A stretch of DNA of 64,000 nucleotides, taken from positions 23,687,713 to 23,751,712 of the forward strand of contig NC_092574.1 in NCBI RefSeq assembly GCF_037975245.1, read 5' to 3'. This document shows, in pieces, positions 1 to 14,900 of this stretch (positions within the stretch are counted from its first letter, which is position 1; each line of letters starts with the position of its first letter). The position numbers and the translations under genes were made by a program. Below the pieces are notes generated by a model. It ran no database searches. It was not told the DNA's origin and saw only the letters and a program-made list of their open reading frames with translations. The stretch is from Apostichopus japonicus (taxonomy: Eukaryota; Echinodermata; Holothuroidea; Aspidochirotida; Stichopodidae).

Positions 1-2476
1 GCTGTGTTGTTGAGGGAATTATTGCATTGATGTTTTACTTCTGGTTTGGGATTGAGAAATGGTGCTTCCAAACAACTTTGTAAACCATGGCTGCACTGCT
101 TTGATGATGCATGAGATGCCTTCAACCTCTCTCGGTATTTTGGGAGAAAGTAGTCAGATGTTGTGGTACTCCCCCTTGTGGGTCCGTCAGATGGAGATGA
201 TTAAGTGGCAGACCATGAATGGGAATAGAAAGCAATAGTTACAAGCCTTCCTCATAATTCTCTGAACATTCAATCAAAGAATAACAATTTAATTCTTTTT
301 TTAAAAAGACAAGCTTTATAGAGGGAGGTCTACACCCATAATAATATAATGGATAGTTTTTCAAATGAGCTTCTGTCGGCTTCCTTCAGTAAATAAAAAC
401 AAAGCATTATGTACCTAGCAACCAGTTTCATAAAGTACACAGAGCCTGCTAGAAGTTTACTGTGAAGGTATTGCAAACATGCATGATGACATTTTATTTG
501 CAAACAATTTCAGACACATTGCAAGATGACTATTTCACACCTATTGTTCAGCACTGAGTTGCAACAAATTACTACATTGTTCTGTGGTCATGTATTGACA
601 CAGTGGCAATACACTGCAAATATAAAAATCAAAGGTGTACAATTTTGTTACTTTTGACCTCATTGCATGCACGCTGACTACATGTATTAGCGACAGATTC
701 AGCCACTCCCATATGAATATTTATGACAGCGAGTCCAGTCATATCAAAAGCATGTACTATTCCAAACCATAGTTCAGACATGAAGTAATTATGCATAGCT
801 CCACCCACTAATTAATATTCAATTTGTGGCATCAAATCAGAAAACAAAAGAACACATAGACTATGGACTATTTCTGACATCACAACTGTGATTGTGGGGT
901 GAATGCGCTTATTTAAACCTAACCTCAAATCAGCCGCTTTCAGATACAGAATTACCAGTCAGTAGGGCTTTGTCTTTCTGTTACGATACAACCGCTCTCA
1001 TCTTAACCTCAATTCATTCGCTTCCTTTACAGTGACACCTAATGCATATTACAAGACACAAGTAAATTCATTTCAATTGATTTATATATTTCTATTTTAC
1101 ACCAACCTTTCAAAAGAAAGTGGAAAACATTACATCATCAATAAAATCTGTGTTATCATACCAACTTCCCCACGAAACAATAACAAACCAAAAAAAAAAC
1201 TAAAAAAATTAACAAAATTGGACTGATTATGCAGCATGTATATATATATATATATATTATATATAGAGATATATCAAATGAAGAAATCAAATTAACTAGT
1301 CTTTGCTAGTTAATTAACCCACACTCATATTAAGTACCAATACAAATGTCAAATTAGAAACAAAAAATAGGCTGCATGACAAGAAAATTGAAAACAAAAC
1401 AAAACAAATTATTTTCATTAACATTCAGATCACAAAAATGTCATTATTTTAATATCACAAACCCCCTCCCCCCTAGCCGACCCCAAATAAAAAGACAAAG
1501 ATCATGAAATATAAGACAAAGTATAAAAGTATAGAGTTTTGGGATTCTAAATGTGACACCTCTAAACTAAGGGTGCTGGGAAGGGAATTCATGTTTTGTA
1601 ACCTCCATTAAACATAAAGGGCTCCAAGAAGCATTTCTTCCAAACATATGCAACTGTCATCCCCTGCACATATCCTCCTGCAATCCAAACCCTCCCTTAC
1701 CTCCCCCCCCCCCCAACACCTTGGCGATGCAAAATATCCTTCCTTGCTTGCATGATCTCTTCACACGACCACGTTAACATCTGTTATGAACATATATATA
1801 CCTACAATGTTTGGTACACATACATGAACCCATTTAATTGCCAAACTAAAAAAAAACTTGCATAAAATGATAACACTGTAATAAGAAATGTTTATCTTTA
1901 ATACTTTGTATGCAGAATGTTTCATTGAGACCCTTTTGACTCCACACTTGTCGTAAGAGTTAAATAGGACCTTTAGATGAAGATGTGGATGATATAGATT
2001 AAAGACAAACACGTCGTAACGGCAGCAATTAATAGCTCAATCTGCCAATCTGTCACTTCATCGGACTCTCTCGACTCACCCTCCCCCCTCCCCCTCCTAC
2101 CACATTCCCTGCTCCCAATTAATTTCTACCATTTGAAGAAAAAAAATCATCCATTGTGTTTGGTCAGTAATATTTAAAATTGCAAGAATCTTGATATTTA
2201 ATTTTCTCTATGTCACTCATCCATTTTCCATGCATCCATTTTGGTTTAATTTTTTTCCTTAATAATGGATCCAACATATGATACTTATTTGTAAAATGTT
2301 TTGCTCATATTTACAACTTTTGCACTTACTGTTTATTTATCATAATTAATTCAATATATTTTGTACAACACAATGACATCAAAATACCAATTCAAAACAC
2401 TGCCCAAGAAATTTTTTAAACTATTTGAAAATATTTTTGATTTTTCCATACAAACTTACAACAAAAGAATCATATA

Positions 2477-2521
<45 letters not shown>

Positions 2522-5500
2522 AATGAATGCCAACATTACTTGAAATGTATCATCAAACTCTTAGTGGGTGTACCGAGTAAGTCAAACATCACACCATAAA
2601 CAATTGTACATGTCATGTAACATAGTGTAATAGCTACATATGTATCCTAATATCACACCCTACACAACTACACATGTACTGCAGTATTGAATAGATAGCC
2701 ATTAATGCATTGTAATATCACACCATAAACAGCTTTATAAGTACAGTAATATTACCGACAGCTACAATTTTATTTTACTATCACAATATAGGTAGCTACA
2801 TACATGCACCCTAACTCTTGCATAGCTGTGACTGGCCAGGATGCTAATATCTCACACGGACAATTACAAATGTATTGTAATGGTGAAATGTAGATAACTT
2901 TACACTGTTAGCAATATCGATCCATATCAAGCTAACTATGTATTGAAATATGGTGGCACAAGTATCTAAGACCGATCTGCCTCGTCCCTGGCGGCTAAAC
3001 ATTTGTAACATCACAGCATATCAGTCTATACTAGGATGGTCACATCAAGCTGACAGAAGTTTCAAACAGGTACAAATGTGTGATAGAATTCGTTGAACTA
3101 AACGGAGACCACTGACAGCAGCAGTAGTTAGGGAATCGTAAACACCTCATACATTTACACTGGAATTCCAATATGATACCATAGATTGCTTGGAACTAAA
3201 AATAATAATTCTGCGTACTGTCAGAAAGTTCGCTCCAGATATGAAATGACAAATGATATTTACCACAAGAGAATTGATTTTGTTATCACTAGTATCTTAA
3301 CTCTAAATACCATGAAAATGTCTACCTACCTATGGCTCTATCCACCACTCACAACCCCATCTCAAAAGATAATTATTTGTCCTATTAAGCTGTCTTTTGT
3401 CAGCATATAAGAACGTTGCAACAATCCCAGTGTAAAATAAAATTCTTGAAACTGATAAAGAAGGCCAGAAATAGATCTGGAAATAATGAAGAATTTTGGA
3501 AAATAATATAATCTCAATTAACTATTTAATAGGAAAAAAAAAACAAAACAAATTAATAGTGGATCAAAATAGAAAGGTTAGACTTAAAAAAATGATTAAA
3601 ATCAGTACAAACCAATGCCCACTGAAGTGACAAGAAAAAAATCACAAAATTTATCAATGATTTATCAAAACAGTCACAATTTGTTTCTCTATAGATTGAT
3701 ATCTGGAAGAGAGATAGAAAGAACAACCTAATAGGTTCCCATTGCAGAATCAAGGAATATATTTACTTGTTACTGCATAACAAAAAATGTTATGCAAACA
3801 AGCAACTTGTAACACAAATGCAAATTTGGCTTCCAGCTTTTGTCTGCACTAATACGATATTTTATGGTGACCAGAAATCAGAAACCTTTAAAGTTGCTAT
3901 ATTTCTGTAAGTAATCCCTAAACTTTTCCCTGACAGAGAAATTATGTGGGTCCCAACTGGTTTCTTTCTCAACCCTTGCACCCCACCCTCCCCTCTCCCA
4001 ATCCGTGAATCCACATCACTCCTCCCCCCACCCCATGTCTCATATTTTACCCTCAGTCTTTATGGCTTTAGGGATACTATATCAATTTTTTCCCCCAAAA
4101 ATCCAACTCAATCATTTAGAGCAGAGGTGACAGCAACTTTGAATAATTTATTTAATGAAGATAACCAAGTCGTGTATTGGCACGGTGAGTGTCAAATGTA
4201 TTCCACCATGATTTTAAGAAAGTTCTACATAACCTTTGACCTTCCTCCTACTATTGACCTAATAATCAAAAATAATACCTAGGATTTTACTTGGAGAATA
4301 GCCAGTCTTGATTTGAGACATGATTGAAAGTCAAAAATTACCACAAGAAGAATTTAAGCAGGTGATTGATTAAGCAGAATAAAAATATATGTATCCTCCC
4401 TCACACCAAACAACTGCTTTCTAATTTAATTCAAAACATGAAACTGTGAAACCTTATTCAAGTTTGTTTATATATTAAAACAAACATCAACACTTACTTA
4501 CATCAGGAGATCAACGGTAAATGACAGAGTAGCAGTCAACATTTACTGTTGATGTTACAGAAGTTACGTTCGACAGTAACTTACACAGATGTACCTCAAG
4601 CCCAGCCTAGAGTAGAATAATCAGTCAGGCTAACATTATCATAGAGCAGTTCAGCGCACCAGTGTGAAGAAATATTTCCCAGCATACCCTGTCAGCAGAC
4701 CTTACCACTGATGCATCAAATTTGCCTCTCAGAATAATTTCTTTGTTACAGCTCTCTTTTAAGATCGCTAGCCCTTTACCGACATCCAACGAGGAGACCC
4801 AAAGATATATGCGTAGATTGCATCAAATAGTAAACCTGAAGTAACACGATTGGATACTTCAGTCACAATAGAAGTAGAAATCACAGAAAACTGCTTAAAA
4901 CACCCAAGTAAGAGATACTAAAATAATCCATTTTTCCGATCCAAACTAGAATGTTCTTTCATCACACGTAGTGGCTTTCACATCCTGGTTTATCTTAAAG
5001 TAACATATTTAGATACTTCCAGTAAAGTCAACAACATACTATAAACTTGCATAACCTGTTACCATCACAATAAAAACACTGGCTGTGTTCCTTCATCTGC
5101 ATAACGTAAACCCTCCAACAGGGGTTACTAAATATAGCAAGAGAGTGATTTCACAATTTGAAAGGTATGATACCCTCTGCATAGGCAGAAAGTGCATCAA
5201 GTTCCCTTTAGCACAACGAAAAATACAATTGAGATTCTAAAGGGTTTTTCAGGCCAAAATTTGCCTGTTACGTTATAGGTAAAATTGTTCGTAGATTAGC
5301 CTTATAAAATCTAACAACTCTTCAAATATCACAAACGTATCATACAGTCTTGATTTAATTATCATGAAATGAAAAAATGGTTCTCCTTCATCTGACCTTG
5401 CAAACCATATGCTAAATGGGGTGATATATTAACTTATCATAATTTTTTATTTGTTCACCAAATTTCCACACAATTTCAAAATTTTATACTTTTTATATTT

Positions 5501-7939
5501 ATTGATTTGAAGCATAAAACTACTGTACAGATTAGCACCGACTGCATACAGTAATAACACCAAAATAAACACATACACGAAAATAATGTTGAAATAAAAA
5601 CAAAATGTCTAAATGATTTAAAATATAGTTCTGAGTAAAATTAAAAACAATAAAACTTAAAAAATGTGCAAAAAATTTGTTACATCGGCACTGATTGAAC
5701 CTCCTTTTAGTGGCAACTTGTTTCGATTTAAAAAAAAAAACTGAACATCAAAGATGGTAACTGTAATGGATTTTTGTCTTTGTGGTAACCTAACTTATAG
5801 TCATTAATTAATAATAGCATTCACACACACACATATTAGAAGAATGAATGATAAATCACATTGGCAAAGAATTAAAGTGATGGGATATATCCATTCATAA
5901 TAGTTATTAATGGACATCACCCATTTCAAAATCATTCCAAATGTGTGTAGCAGTTTATTGCGTTGATTTCGGTTAAACTTTCGATAGAAAAATTAAAAAA
6001 TTAAAAATTGTACCATGTTTGCTGTAGTGTAATCTCGATAGTCATGTCAAAAATAAACAGGAAACACTAAAAAGAAACTGCAGGAAGATTATGATCTGCA
6101 AACTGAGTGCGACTAACACTAAAACGAAAAATTTCTGAGCCAAAAAAATTTACTGCAATCCTTCATTTTGGCGACAAATTCTTGGTGTCTTTGTTTCATC
6201 AATGGCAATCCCATTTGGGGAACGACTCGGTCGATTCCGTGAAACTGCCTGAGATTAACGACCAACAATGAAAAAGCTGCTGATGGTGTTTGTTAATCAG
6301 CTTGCTGTTTCACTTTGACTGTTCAAGGCAGAGCTCCACGAGGTGATCCACTGCATAGTTTGAACAATTATCAAAATTATATCTTTTTCAAAGTTTTGTA
6401 TCAGTTTCAGGGTCGACAGATTCCCGCGCACGCACTCACAGATGGTTGCGAGTCTTCTCGTGGCGAACTGTGTTATTCTGACTCCAGAGATATGCAGACA
6501 GTGCAGATCATGCATGTTTGGTCAATATTGTCAGTGCCAGTTTAGAAGGCTGGGGAGCCACATTGGAAAACAAAAAGGAAATGAGATTCGTAGGTTCTGT
6601 GTAAGCATTCAAAGTAAACACCTGGTCCTAAGTGGCTCAGGATCAACAGTCGAGGGATTCTAGAACAATGTTGGACGTTGATTTCAAGAGTTCAAATTAC
6701 CTTTTGATCGACGAAATTCACCACCAACGGCTTTTGACTTGACCAATTCCCACTTCCACCAACTCTCTTCTTGCACTAGTAAATGCAAATAACGTAGTGA
6801 TAATGTGTATTGATGTGTATTCAACATGAGGTTTTCCGCAGAACAGTGTGCTACTCCATATCGTAATGATAACTATGTAACTACAGTGTTAACAAACCAA
6901 TACCTATCAGTTTCGTCTAAAGAAGGTCTCTCTGTTATGACACTTAACTCTGAAATGACTTAATTAAAATGAGAGACTCCTTTCAAATTTGGGTTCTGTT
7001 GAATAGAGTATTAAAGCAAATTAAACAGAAATCTAAGAAAGTAGCTGAAGGTACCTTTCTAATGGCAATGGCTGGTGGAACCATTCTAATGGCAATAGCT
7101 GAAGGTACCATTCTAATGGCAATGGCTGGTGGTAACATTCTAATGGCAATTGCTGGTGGTACCATTCTAATGGCAATAGCTGAAGATACCGTTCTAATGG
7201 CAATGGCTCAATTTTGTGAAGGAAGCCTTTGTTGAAGGGTTGTACGTAAGATGAGCTTACCATTTTGCCTAACCCATTTAACTCTTCCTTATGCATACAA
7301 TTCTCCATTACCCATACAACAACCTTTGAAACAGAAGTATCATCCTGGTAACAACCTAAAATGACCAGAATTGGAAGAGCAGGTCACTTTAAAATTGTCC
7401 ACTTTTTCGTTGTCGGTAGCGCCACAATCTGCTGGTAACAATCTCAACAGTTAAACGAAACTAAGTTACCTGAACAGATATCTGGTACACAAACTTCCCT
7501 AAGCTTGCCAAATGAACAATGAAACTTCAAAGGTTGGCAAATGAGAAAGACCCCATCTTCCTCTCTCAGCACATTCTATCATTACATGTAAACCTATCAA
7601 AGACATGTTTGTTTGTTGACTTAAATTAAACAATCAGCAACTAGGTGACCATATCTATGCAAGTGTAAATATCTAGACATTTGGATGTTAAAAATGTAGA
7701 CCCTGTAGTTTGAAATCTTAGCTATACTTGGTGGTTGGTGTCTCCTATAAATTGCTGCCATTTTTTACTTTTAACTTCGCTGAGACAGCAAACTTTCAAG
7801 TTCCTCTTCGGAGCATAGGCAGTGACTGAATTGCAAAAACGATCGTACTTCATAATTTACAGAATAAAGTTCCAAAAATACTATTCCTTTTAATTATTTC
7901 AAGTTACCCGTAACATTTGGAGTTGTAGTTCGTGTCACT
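1..7939. other. 3' flank of the KLF gene, no gene seen
   Basis: AT-rich DNA. It holds (TA)n tracts near 1238-1262 and 2482-2516, poly-C near 1703-1714 and a 27-bp repeat at 7044-7205. Short open frames here lack splice-site or homology support. It could be extended 3' UTR or intergenic. Confidence 0.5.
7044..7205. repeat. 27-bp minisatellite, 6 copies
   Basis: Unit begins GCTGGTGGTACCATTCTAAT and ends GGCAATA. The six copies alternate between GCTGAAG and GCTGGTG starts. Because 27 is a multiple of 3, open frames run through it on both strands (a 9-residue repeat such as GGTILMAMA); these are by-products, not genes. Confidence 0.9.
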
Positions 7940-8774
7940 TTCACATGACTAGAAATTGTTTATTATTTATTTTTTTATGAAGCAAACTTTACACATGTTT
8001 GCTAACAATTTAATTAATTTCAATTCTCACACAATTACAGAAAATGGAGACTGAGGTATGTTTGCTTCATTCAAGACATCATTAACGATGGATAAACCAA
8101 CAAGTCAACAGGAAATACTGACACGTTTCTATGGTGATATTATCCTTGGTGACTACATCAAAAAAAAATAACACAATGACACAAAGGTCAGTAAAAAATG
8201 TTGTGACTTGCATTGTAAACACAAAGTAGGAACAAAACACAACAGTGTAAATTTAATTCCATAGAAAACAGAACAAAAACAAAGGAGAAAGTATGGCACC
8301 TCTACTCTCTGCATCGGCTTGAAGCGAGTTGAGCTTAAAGCCATTAAAATCATTCAGGGAAAAAAACAAATTCCATCAACTATTTTCTTGCAGATAAAAA
8401 ATTTGCTGATCCCCTTATCACTTCAGTATGCAATTCTCACTGGAAACCTTCAGCTGCAAGTTCCCGTCTATTCTGCTCCTGCTTTGTTGTCATAGTAACA
8501 CATCCATATATTGCTTTTAGGGAATAGTCTTTACTAACAACGTAAATTCTTGCCTTTCATCTTTCCTCTTCTTGATTCTCATCCTTCAAACAAAAAAGTG
8601 ACAAGCCAATCAAACATGGCAACCAGAGAGTCTCTCTATCAAACCTATACGTGAGTTGTTTAGTCCTTCATGTGTTCTTTATACCTGCATATGTGTCTAT
8701 CAAACCTGCATGAGAGTTTTTCAAACCTGCATGTGAGTCTTTCCTCACCAAATCATGGTCACTTTTGACATCGC
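7940..8774 (-). other. Probable 3' UTR of the KLF gene
   Basis: The first AATAAA signals downstream of the stop are two close copies on the minus strand at 7971-7966 and 7964-7959, about 0.8 kb after TGA. A longer 3' UTR cannot be excluded. A degenerate ~25-bp repeat around TCAAACCTGCATGTGAGT (plus strand) occupies 8639-8742. Confidence 0.35.
8639..8742. repeat. Degenerate ~25-bp repeat in the probable KLF 3' UTR
   Basis: Four or five diverged copies of CTATCAAACCTGCATGTGAG, ending about 30 bp from the KLF stop codon. Confidence 0.6.
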
Positions 8775-8947
8775 TCAATGTCTTTTCATATGCAGAGACA
8801 GATGATCCGATCGGGAAAATGCTCGCTCGCAATGAGGACATTTGAACGGCTTGTCTCCTGTGTGTTTACGATAGTGTCGGGTGAGCTCGTCAGACCTGGC
8901 AAAGCTCCAACCGCAGCCATCCCAAGTACACTTGTACGGCTTCTCTC
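8775..8947 (-). CDS. Coding exon 8: KLF zinc fingers 2 and 3, stop codon
   Basis: 173 nt; acceptor TCTTTCGTGACAG. Finger 2 contains [16 protein letters not shown] and finger 3 [14 protein letters not shown] followed directly by TGA (8777-8775). All six zinc ligands (C259, C264, H277, H281, C289, C292) and H305/H309 are present. The C-terminus HMKRH resembles KLF2/4/5/6 endings more than the RHMLV of vertebrate KLF3/8/12. Confidence 0.96.
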
Positions 8948-11900
8948 CTGTCACGAAAGAAAAAGAAACGGATAATATAGTGAATGATTCGAGACGAGAC
9001 AGAAAAGAAATATTTATATGCTAATGTAGAGTGAGAAACTACTGGGTGCAATGACATACCATTCTTTCATACTGCCCTCTATTCCACTTTACCTTCGTTT
9101 GCACAACCCATTATATCTATCGAACAAGTAAACTCATAAACATGTATCCTTGGTCTGTGTCACCATTACATGGAATGACTCATTTCTCAATAGGGGGGGG
9201 GGGGGGGGGGATGGGAACAAGGAAATGGAGATAACAAGAGTGAATTTCAGATTTTTGCTAATTGTCAAGAACAAAAACAAAACACTCACAGAGTAATAGT
9301 TCTTTTGTTTGTGAAAGTTTCTGTCATTCTTTGCTCTGCAAAAGACTGATGAATCTTTTACTCCAACAATACTACAGCATCATTTTATCAGGCTCCAGAA
9401 AATCACCCCCGCCGAGATTTTGTTATCACCCTAGGGATACATTTCATATGCAAGCAACTGTTTCTCTGTATCCAAGTGCTGATATCATTATCTTCCTCCG
9501 ATAATAAAATCAAAGCTACAGTATGAAATGTTCCCAATAGGTAAATGAGGACGGTTTTGAAGAACTTAGCGTGACATAGAATCCGGGTGTGTGACCTGAT
9601 TAAATTACTTTGGCTTCGGCTTTGAGTACAATGTTTCTGTGTGCTGCGGTGTTGGACGATTCTAACCGTAATTAGTAATTACCGAGTTTGTGATCTGTGT
9701 TATAGTCATTGCCAACTTTGCAATCCGTTGTACCCCTCCCAGTTTTGCAAGGTCGGTAAGAGTGACTCCATCATTTTCCCTTTCCGGGGGAACCAAAAAT
9801 GATTTGCTTCCAATTTTAACATATTCATTAATTTTTTTAACTATGACTTCAAGAGTATCAACAGCTCATCTATCGCAGAGCATTACCAACTTCATAAGGC
9901 TCACTGACTAATAAAGATAGAAAACCGGTTGCAAAGTTATGCAGACCTGATTTTGGAGGAAAATATGCTTTACTCTAAAATACCAATGCAACTCTGACAT
10001 TTCACAGCCGCGCAGTTGTAACTTGAAAATTAGACAGCACAAGTACAAGGGTAACCTAATAATTTTCACAAGGCTTTTAAAAAATCACGTTGTTTGTAAT
10101 TTTATATAAAATTTAATTCATACTACGAATAAAGTAAGATGCAAACACAGAAGGTGTGAAAAATAAAAGTTTTCACTTCAGAAAAAAAAAATTATATGCA
10201 ATTGACCATCAGGGCCGACACATGAAAAGTAGGTTATAGATTCAGGCATCCAGATTACATAACTAACAGAACAGAAATTAACAACGATATTACTTGAGGA
10301 AGCATACACCAACGATCTTTATAACTACTAGAGGCAAGGGCTACCTGTATGCAGTGCATCACAAACTAATTTGATTTGTAAAAGCCCAGTCCTGACTACT
10401 CCCAGAATCAATCCAACATTCCTTTTACCTGTATGTGTTCGTAGATGTGCCTTTAAGTGGGAGCTTTTCGTGTACATCTTCCCGCATCCTACAAAGTGAC
10501 ACTGGTGGGTTCGCCTCCGTGGGTCGGCGGTCCTACTTCTTGTGTCTCGGGTTCTTGGTCTCCCCTGCCAGATTTGTGATGGGAAGCCGCTGGTGGCAGA
10601 ACTGTCAAATAGAAACAAAATTTATGTCACCACAGATAACGGAGGTCCAGAAGAGAAAAAAAACATTTTATTGCTATTTTCATACTGGATTATAACGATA
10701 TTCATTTATTAGCTGAAATATTCTTCAGAAGCATTATTTTGGTGCCATGTACTGAATTTACTCAAATTTTTGCTTTCATATATTTTTAATTTCAATTTAA
10801 TGTTATTTAAATGAATTAAATTAAATTTATAAATTCTGATGAGAACTAAAAATGTTGTTCAAATAGTAATCATGTAGAAACCAATTTGAGGTTCACCTAC
10901 TTTGTTGTTTGAACTGTTTGAGATCAAATGAACTAGTATGGATACCTAGACATAAGATACAAGAAATTGGGTGGTAATAAGAAATTTGCATAACACCAGA
11001 CAAGGATTGGGGAGGGGGTGGGGGTTGGTTCACCACTGTATTGTTACCAAGTTTGTAGACTGGTGAAAAATTGCATATATTGTGTGGAACAGGTAAGAGC
11101 TGAGAAGAGTGAATTTACAAAGAGAACGTTATTCAAGGTTACTCGAAAGGTTTACTATTTAAAAGTAATTGTATTTTTTGTTTTACTGAGGTGAGAAGGG
11201 GCAGAGGGGAGGGTGGGCTACTGCAATTTTACATATAAGGGACTTTTTACAAATTAACCATAAGAAAATTCATTGATTCAAATGCCTATAAAACTAAATG
11301 ACGCTAGTTTGTGTAAACCAGAAACATCTTTTCGAAACAAAACTCTCTATTCAGAGAACGACTGAACAATAGCAAACCTTCCTTCCTCTTCCTTGCCCTC
11401 TAGGCAACTATTTTAGACTACAGTAGTTTGGAGAAACTTATAAAATTTTGGAAAAAAAAATTACAAAGCATTCTCTTAGACCAATTGGTAGAATGTTATT
11501 TCCAGTGAACGTTTATGACTCATACCGACGAGTAAACATTTCGTTTGCTCAAATATCGTCAAAAGTAAGAAAGTTCATTTCGTACACCCATTGTCTGGAC
11601 AAGAATCATGCGTTCATTCAAAGACAGTTTGAGAATACCAAGTTTCCAGTAGCATCCACAACTAACAACTCTTGCTTTCATAACGTTTTAAAAGTTGACA
11701 ATAGGAGAGGTTCAATCCACTTTACGAGGCAGAAACCTTGCAAGCTCAGAGCAGTACAATGTCGGCATGGAGCCCGACCTTAAAGATCACAGTCACCCAT
11801 TGCACAATCATCTAACCAGCCTTATCATTGCTCGTAGCGGTAGATTGAGGTCGCTGACGCCACACACAAATAGACATAGTTCTTCGTTTAAAGGCACTGC

Positions 11901-14900
11901 CATTAGTGTTCACGACAAGAACTTCATGAGGTGGGGGGGGGTGGCCGTTCCACTTAGTTGGGCTGTTGGAGCTAGTTAGTGCATATTTTGTTAACTGTTG
12001 TATATTATCAATGTTTTTTGGTATTTTGTATCATTCATTGTATCAATGTTCGTTGTATTTTGAATCATTCATTGTATTGCTCACCGCAGATATGTAATTT
12101 CCTTCTGGGATTCAATAAAGTTGACTTACTTACTTACTTACCTAGGAGGAAACCCCGGGAATCACTTTGAAGCTAATAACTTTGAGAAAGTCTTATGGAA
12201 TCTTATGAAACTTTACAGTGTGATAACTAAATAACAAATTAATAATAATAAGTACAGCTTTGGCTTTGTGAAAAAGAAAAAAAAAACACTTTTTAACATT
12301 GAAACACTGAACATTATGCAAATGAAGTATTTGTAGTTTTTTGAAATTTCTTTCTTTCAATTTTGTGTTCGTTATGGACGAATTAAAGAAAAAGTCCAAA
12401 AGAGGTTGGTTTCTACCTGATTAAGTAGCTTTTCTTTAAATTTGCGGAGAGAGTGAAGAATGAAGAGAAATCAGAAGCATGAACTGTCTTCTTAGCTTTG
12501 GTTTACACTGTTCAAAATCAAACTGTACACCGGAAAATGTCTCAATGGGAATGAACTGTTTGAAATGGTTTACTATTTTGCAACTGTTATCTGCATGAGG
12601 GTTTCTCTATGTCAGCAATTCACAGATCAATATTCTTTTTTCTTGCCAAACTCTCAAAGAAAAACATCTTTTAAAAACTAATAAAGCAATTTTATATTCT
12701 AAACTAGGTTGAGCTTGAGGATTTTGCAATATAATGGCATTTCAAATGGGTGGAGTAAAGACTTGAGTATTGTTTAAGAAGATTATTTTGTTTGTTTGTA
12801 AGGTGCCTTACACAGTGACATGCACAGACTTAGCATTGTTCTATAAAAGTCCTAGGTTGGCTACGAGCTTTCATTAGCCTACACCACACCAAGATTACAG
12901 CATTATCAATGAAAAATAGATGAACGTTTTGGACAAAAGAACGGTAGTGCTGGTTGTCGACTGCCAAATTGTTTCAAAACTTCTTTCGTGAGATCTGATG
13001 TGATGTCTCAAGGTACTACAGACTTCATGGTGACTTCACATGGAAGTACCCAGCGTACTGAAGGCACCAAGGTGTTGCTTAAAAGATGACTTTAATACCA
13101 GAAAAAAAATTAATAAATATACAAATTGAGAGTTAAAGAAAAACAGAAATATCTGAATTCTAGTAAAATTCTACAGCTGTTCAAGTTTTCAAAATATACA
13201 ACTTTACAAAAATCCTAAACCTTTGGATGGTAGAATGAGAAGGAAGGGCATTAACCCAAGGGGCTAGTCATATAGGGTGCACAGTGTTAAAGGTTACCAG
13301 TTCATTCTAGGCACAATAGAACGAAGGTGCTAAGGTTGTGGGAAGACAGGTAAGCGAGGAACAAAGTAAATTGCCAAATATCTGGAAGATTTGTTACATG
13401 ACTTTGATCGATTCCTCAGTGCACGCCAAATTTTTAGTGGTTTTATCCATTTTATATAAATTCTAACAATTCAACCAAAACAACAGAGCACCACTATATA
13501 ATATTCAACAATATTTGTCCTTTTTTGACAAAGTTTGAATGCATTTTGACCATGTTATTTGAGCCCATAAAAGTCTTGTTTTCATATTAAGGTTTGTGTT
13601 GCCTCTGAGGAAAATGACTGAATGGTATGTGCTTTAGACTACACAGTTCAGTCACTTTCATTGATGACCATCAGCTGTTTTAAAGGGTCAGCTCTCAAAA
13701 CTTAAAAAGTTGAATTGCAATACAGCCTCTACTGATATCACTGTTTATTAATAGTCTACAACTTATCAAAATGAATTTTAAGCCTCAAGTCACCATTTGA
13801 ACGATGGATGATTCACTTACTCAGCTTGTTGAAACCTTAAACTTGCATCCTGTCCGTGCGTTTCCATGGCAATTCTAGTGTGGCTAGCTGTGTTAACCAG
13901 AGGTGGTTTGGGTATATTAATAACGGCTGGAGAAGACACCAAGTCGGTCAGATCTATGGAGTTGCTGTCAGCTGTCCAGATGAAGAGAAGGAAAAGGAGG
14001 TAAAGTAACTGTCAATGGTTAAATAGTTTCTTTCGACTAGAGACGGACGTTTGACCAAAGGATCAAGTTTAATGTGTTTTTTTGTGTGGAGCATTACATA
14101 CTTAAAAGAACTGAGTATTTCATCTCCCAAAATAGATTATCTAACGACTGGTTTCTATGGTGACTATAAAAGTTGAGAAAAAGTTAAGAACTGTCAACAA
14201 CAAAAAAATGCAGTGAATTTTTGCTATTCACTAGATCCTGAGTTTTCCACATTAGTAAGATCTTGTTCTCCTTTTTACCGTACACAAAATGGATTGGAGT
14301 AACGAGGATAAATATGAAAACATGTCCATCCTATCTCTGTCTCGCTTTCGAATTCTTAGTTATCTACTAAACCTACACCTCATTGACGTTTGACGTCTTC
14401 TTTCTAAACATTTTTCGTTAGTTTCACATATGATCGCCTTATGTAGTGTCAAGGTTTAACACAGTTGGGTTTAGGTCAGAGTTTACTTAAGGTCACGAGG
14501 GGACAAACTTGAAGGAGGGTTTACACACTTTAAACAATTTAACTCGCCTGGTCAATGGTGGTTGGGTTGATAATATTGTGTATTTTACACAATACTGCAA
14601 TGAAACTCTAAACTCTAGAACATTTACAACAGGGTTAAAACATTTTTCTAGTATCATGAACTATCTTTACATGAGTTTTCCGATCAGTACTTTACCCCTG
14701 CCTTGACTGCCTCTGGTCAGGATGCTTAGCAACTGCAAAAATGGGGATAATCTGCCAACCTCCCTCCCATTCACTGTTGGGACATCTAGTCTAACCTTGG
14801 CATGAGGTTGGAGACCTACCTGAAGAGGTATGTGTGGTTGATGCAGAGCCTAACATGTTAGGATATCTAACCTTGGCATGAGGTTCACATGATGGAGACC

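Noticed and set aside
3944-4282. 112-codon plus-strand frame (start MWVPTGFFLNPCTPP)
   Set aside because: Driven by a C-rich stretch. No recognisable domain, no splice context and no family resemblance.
6969-7308. Overlapping open frames on both strands with 9-residue repeats
   Set aside because: They arise from a 27-bp repeat, whose length is a multiple of 3. No splice sites, domain or start context support a gene.
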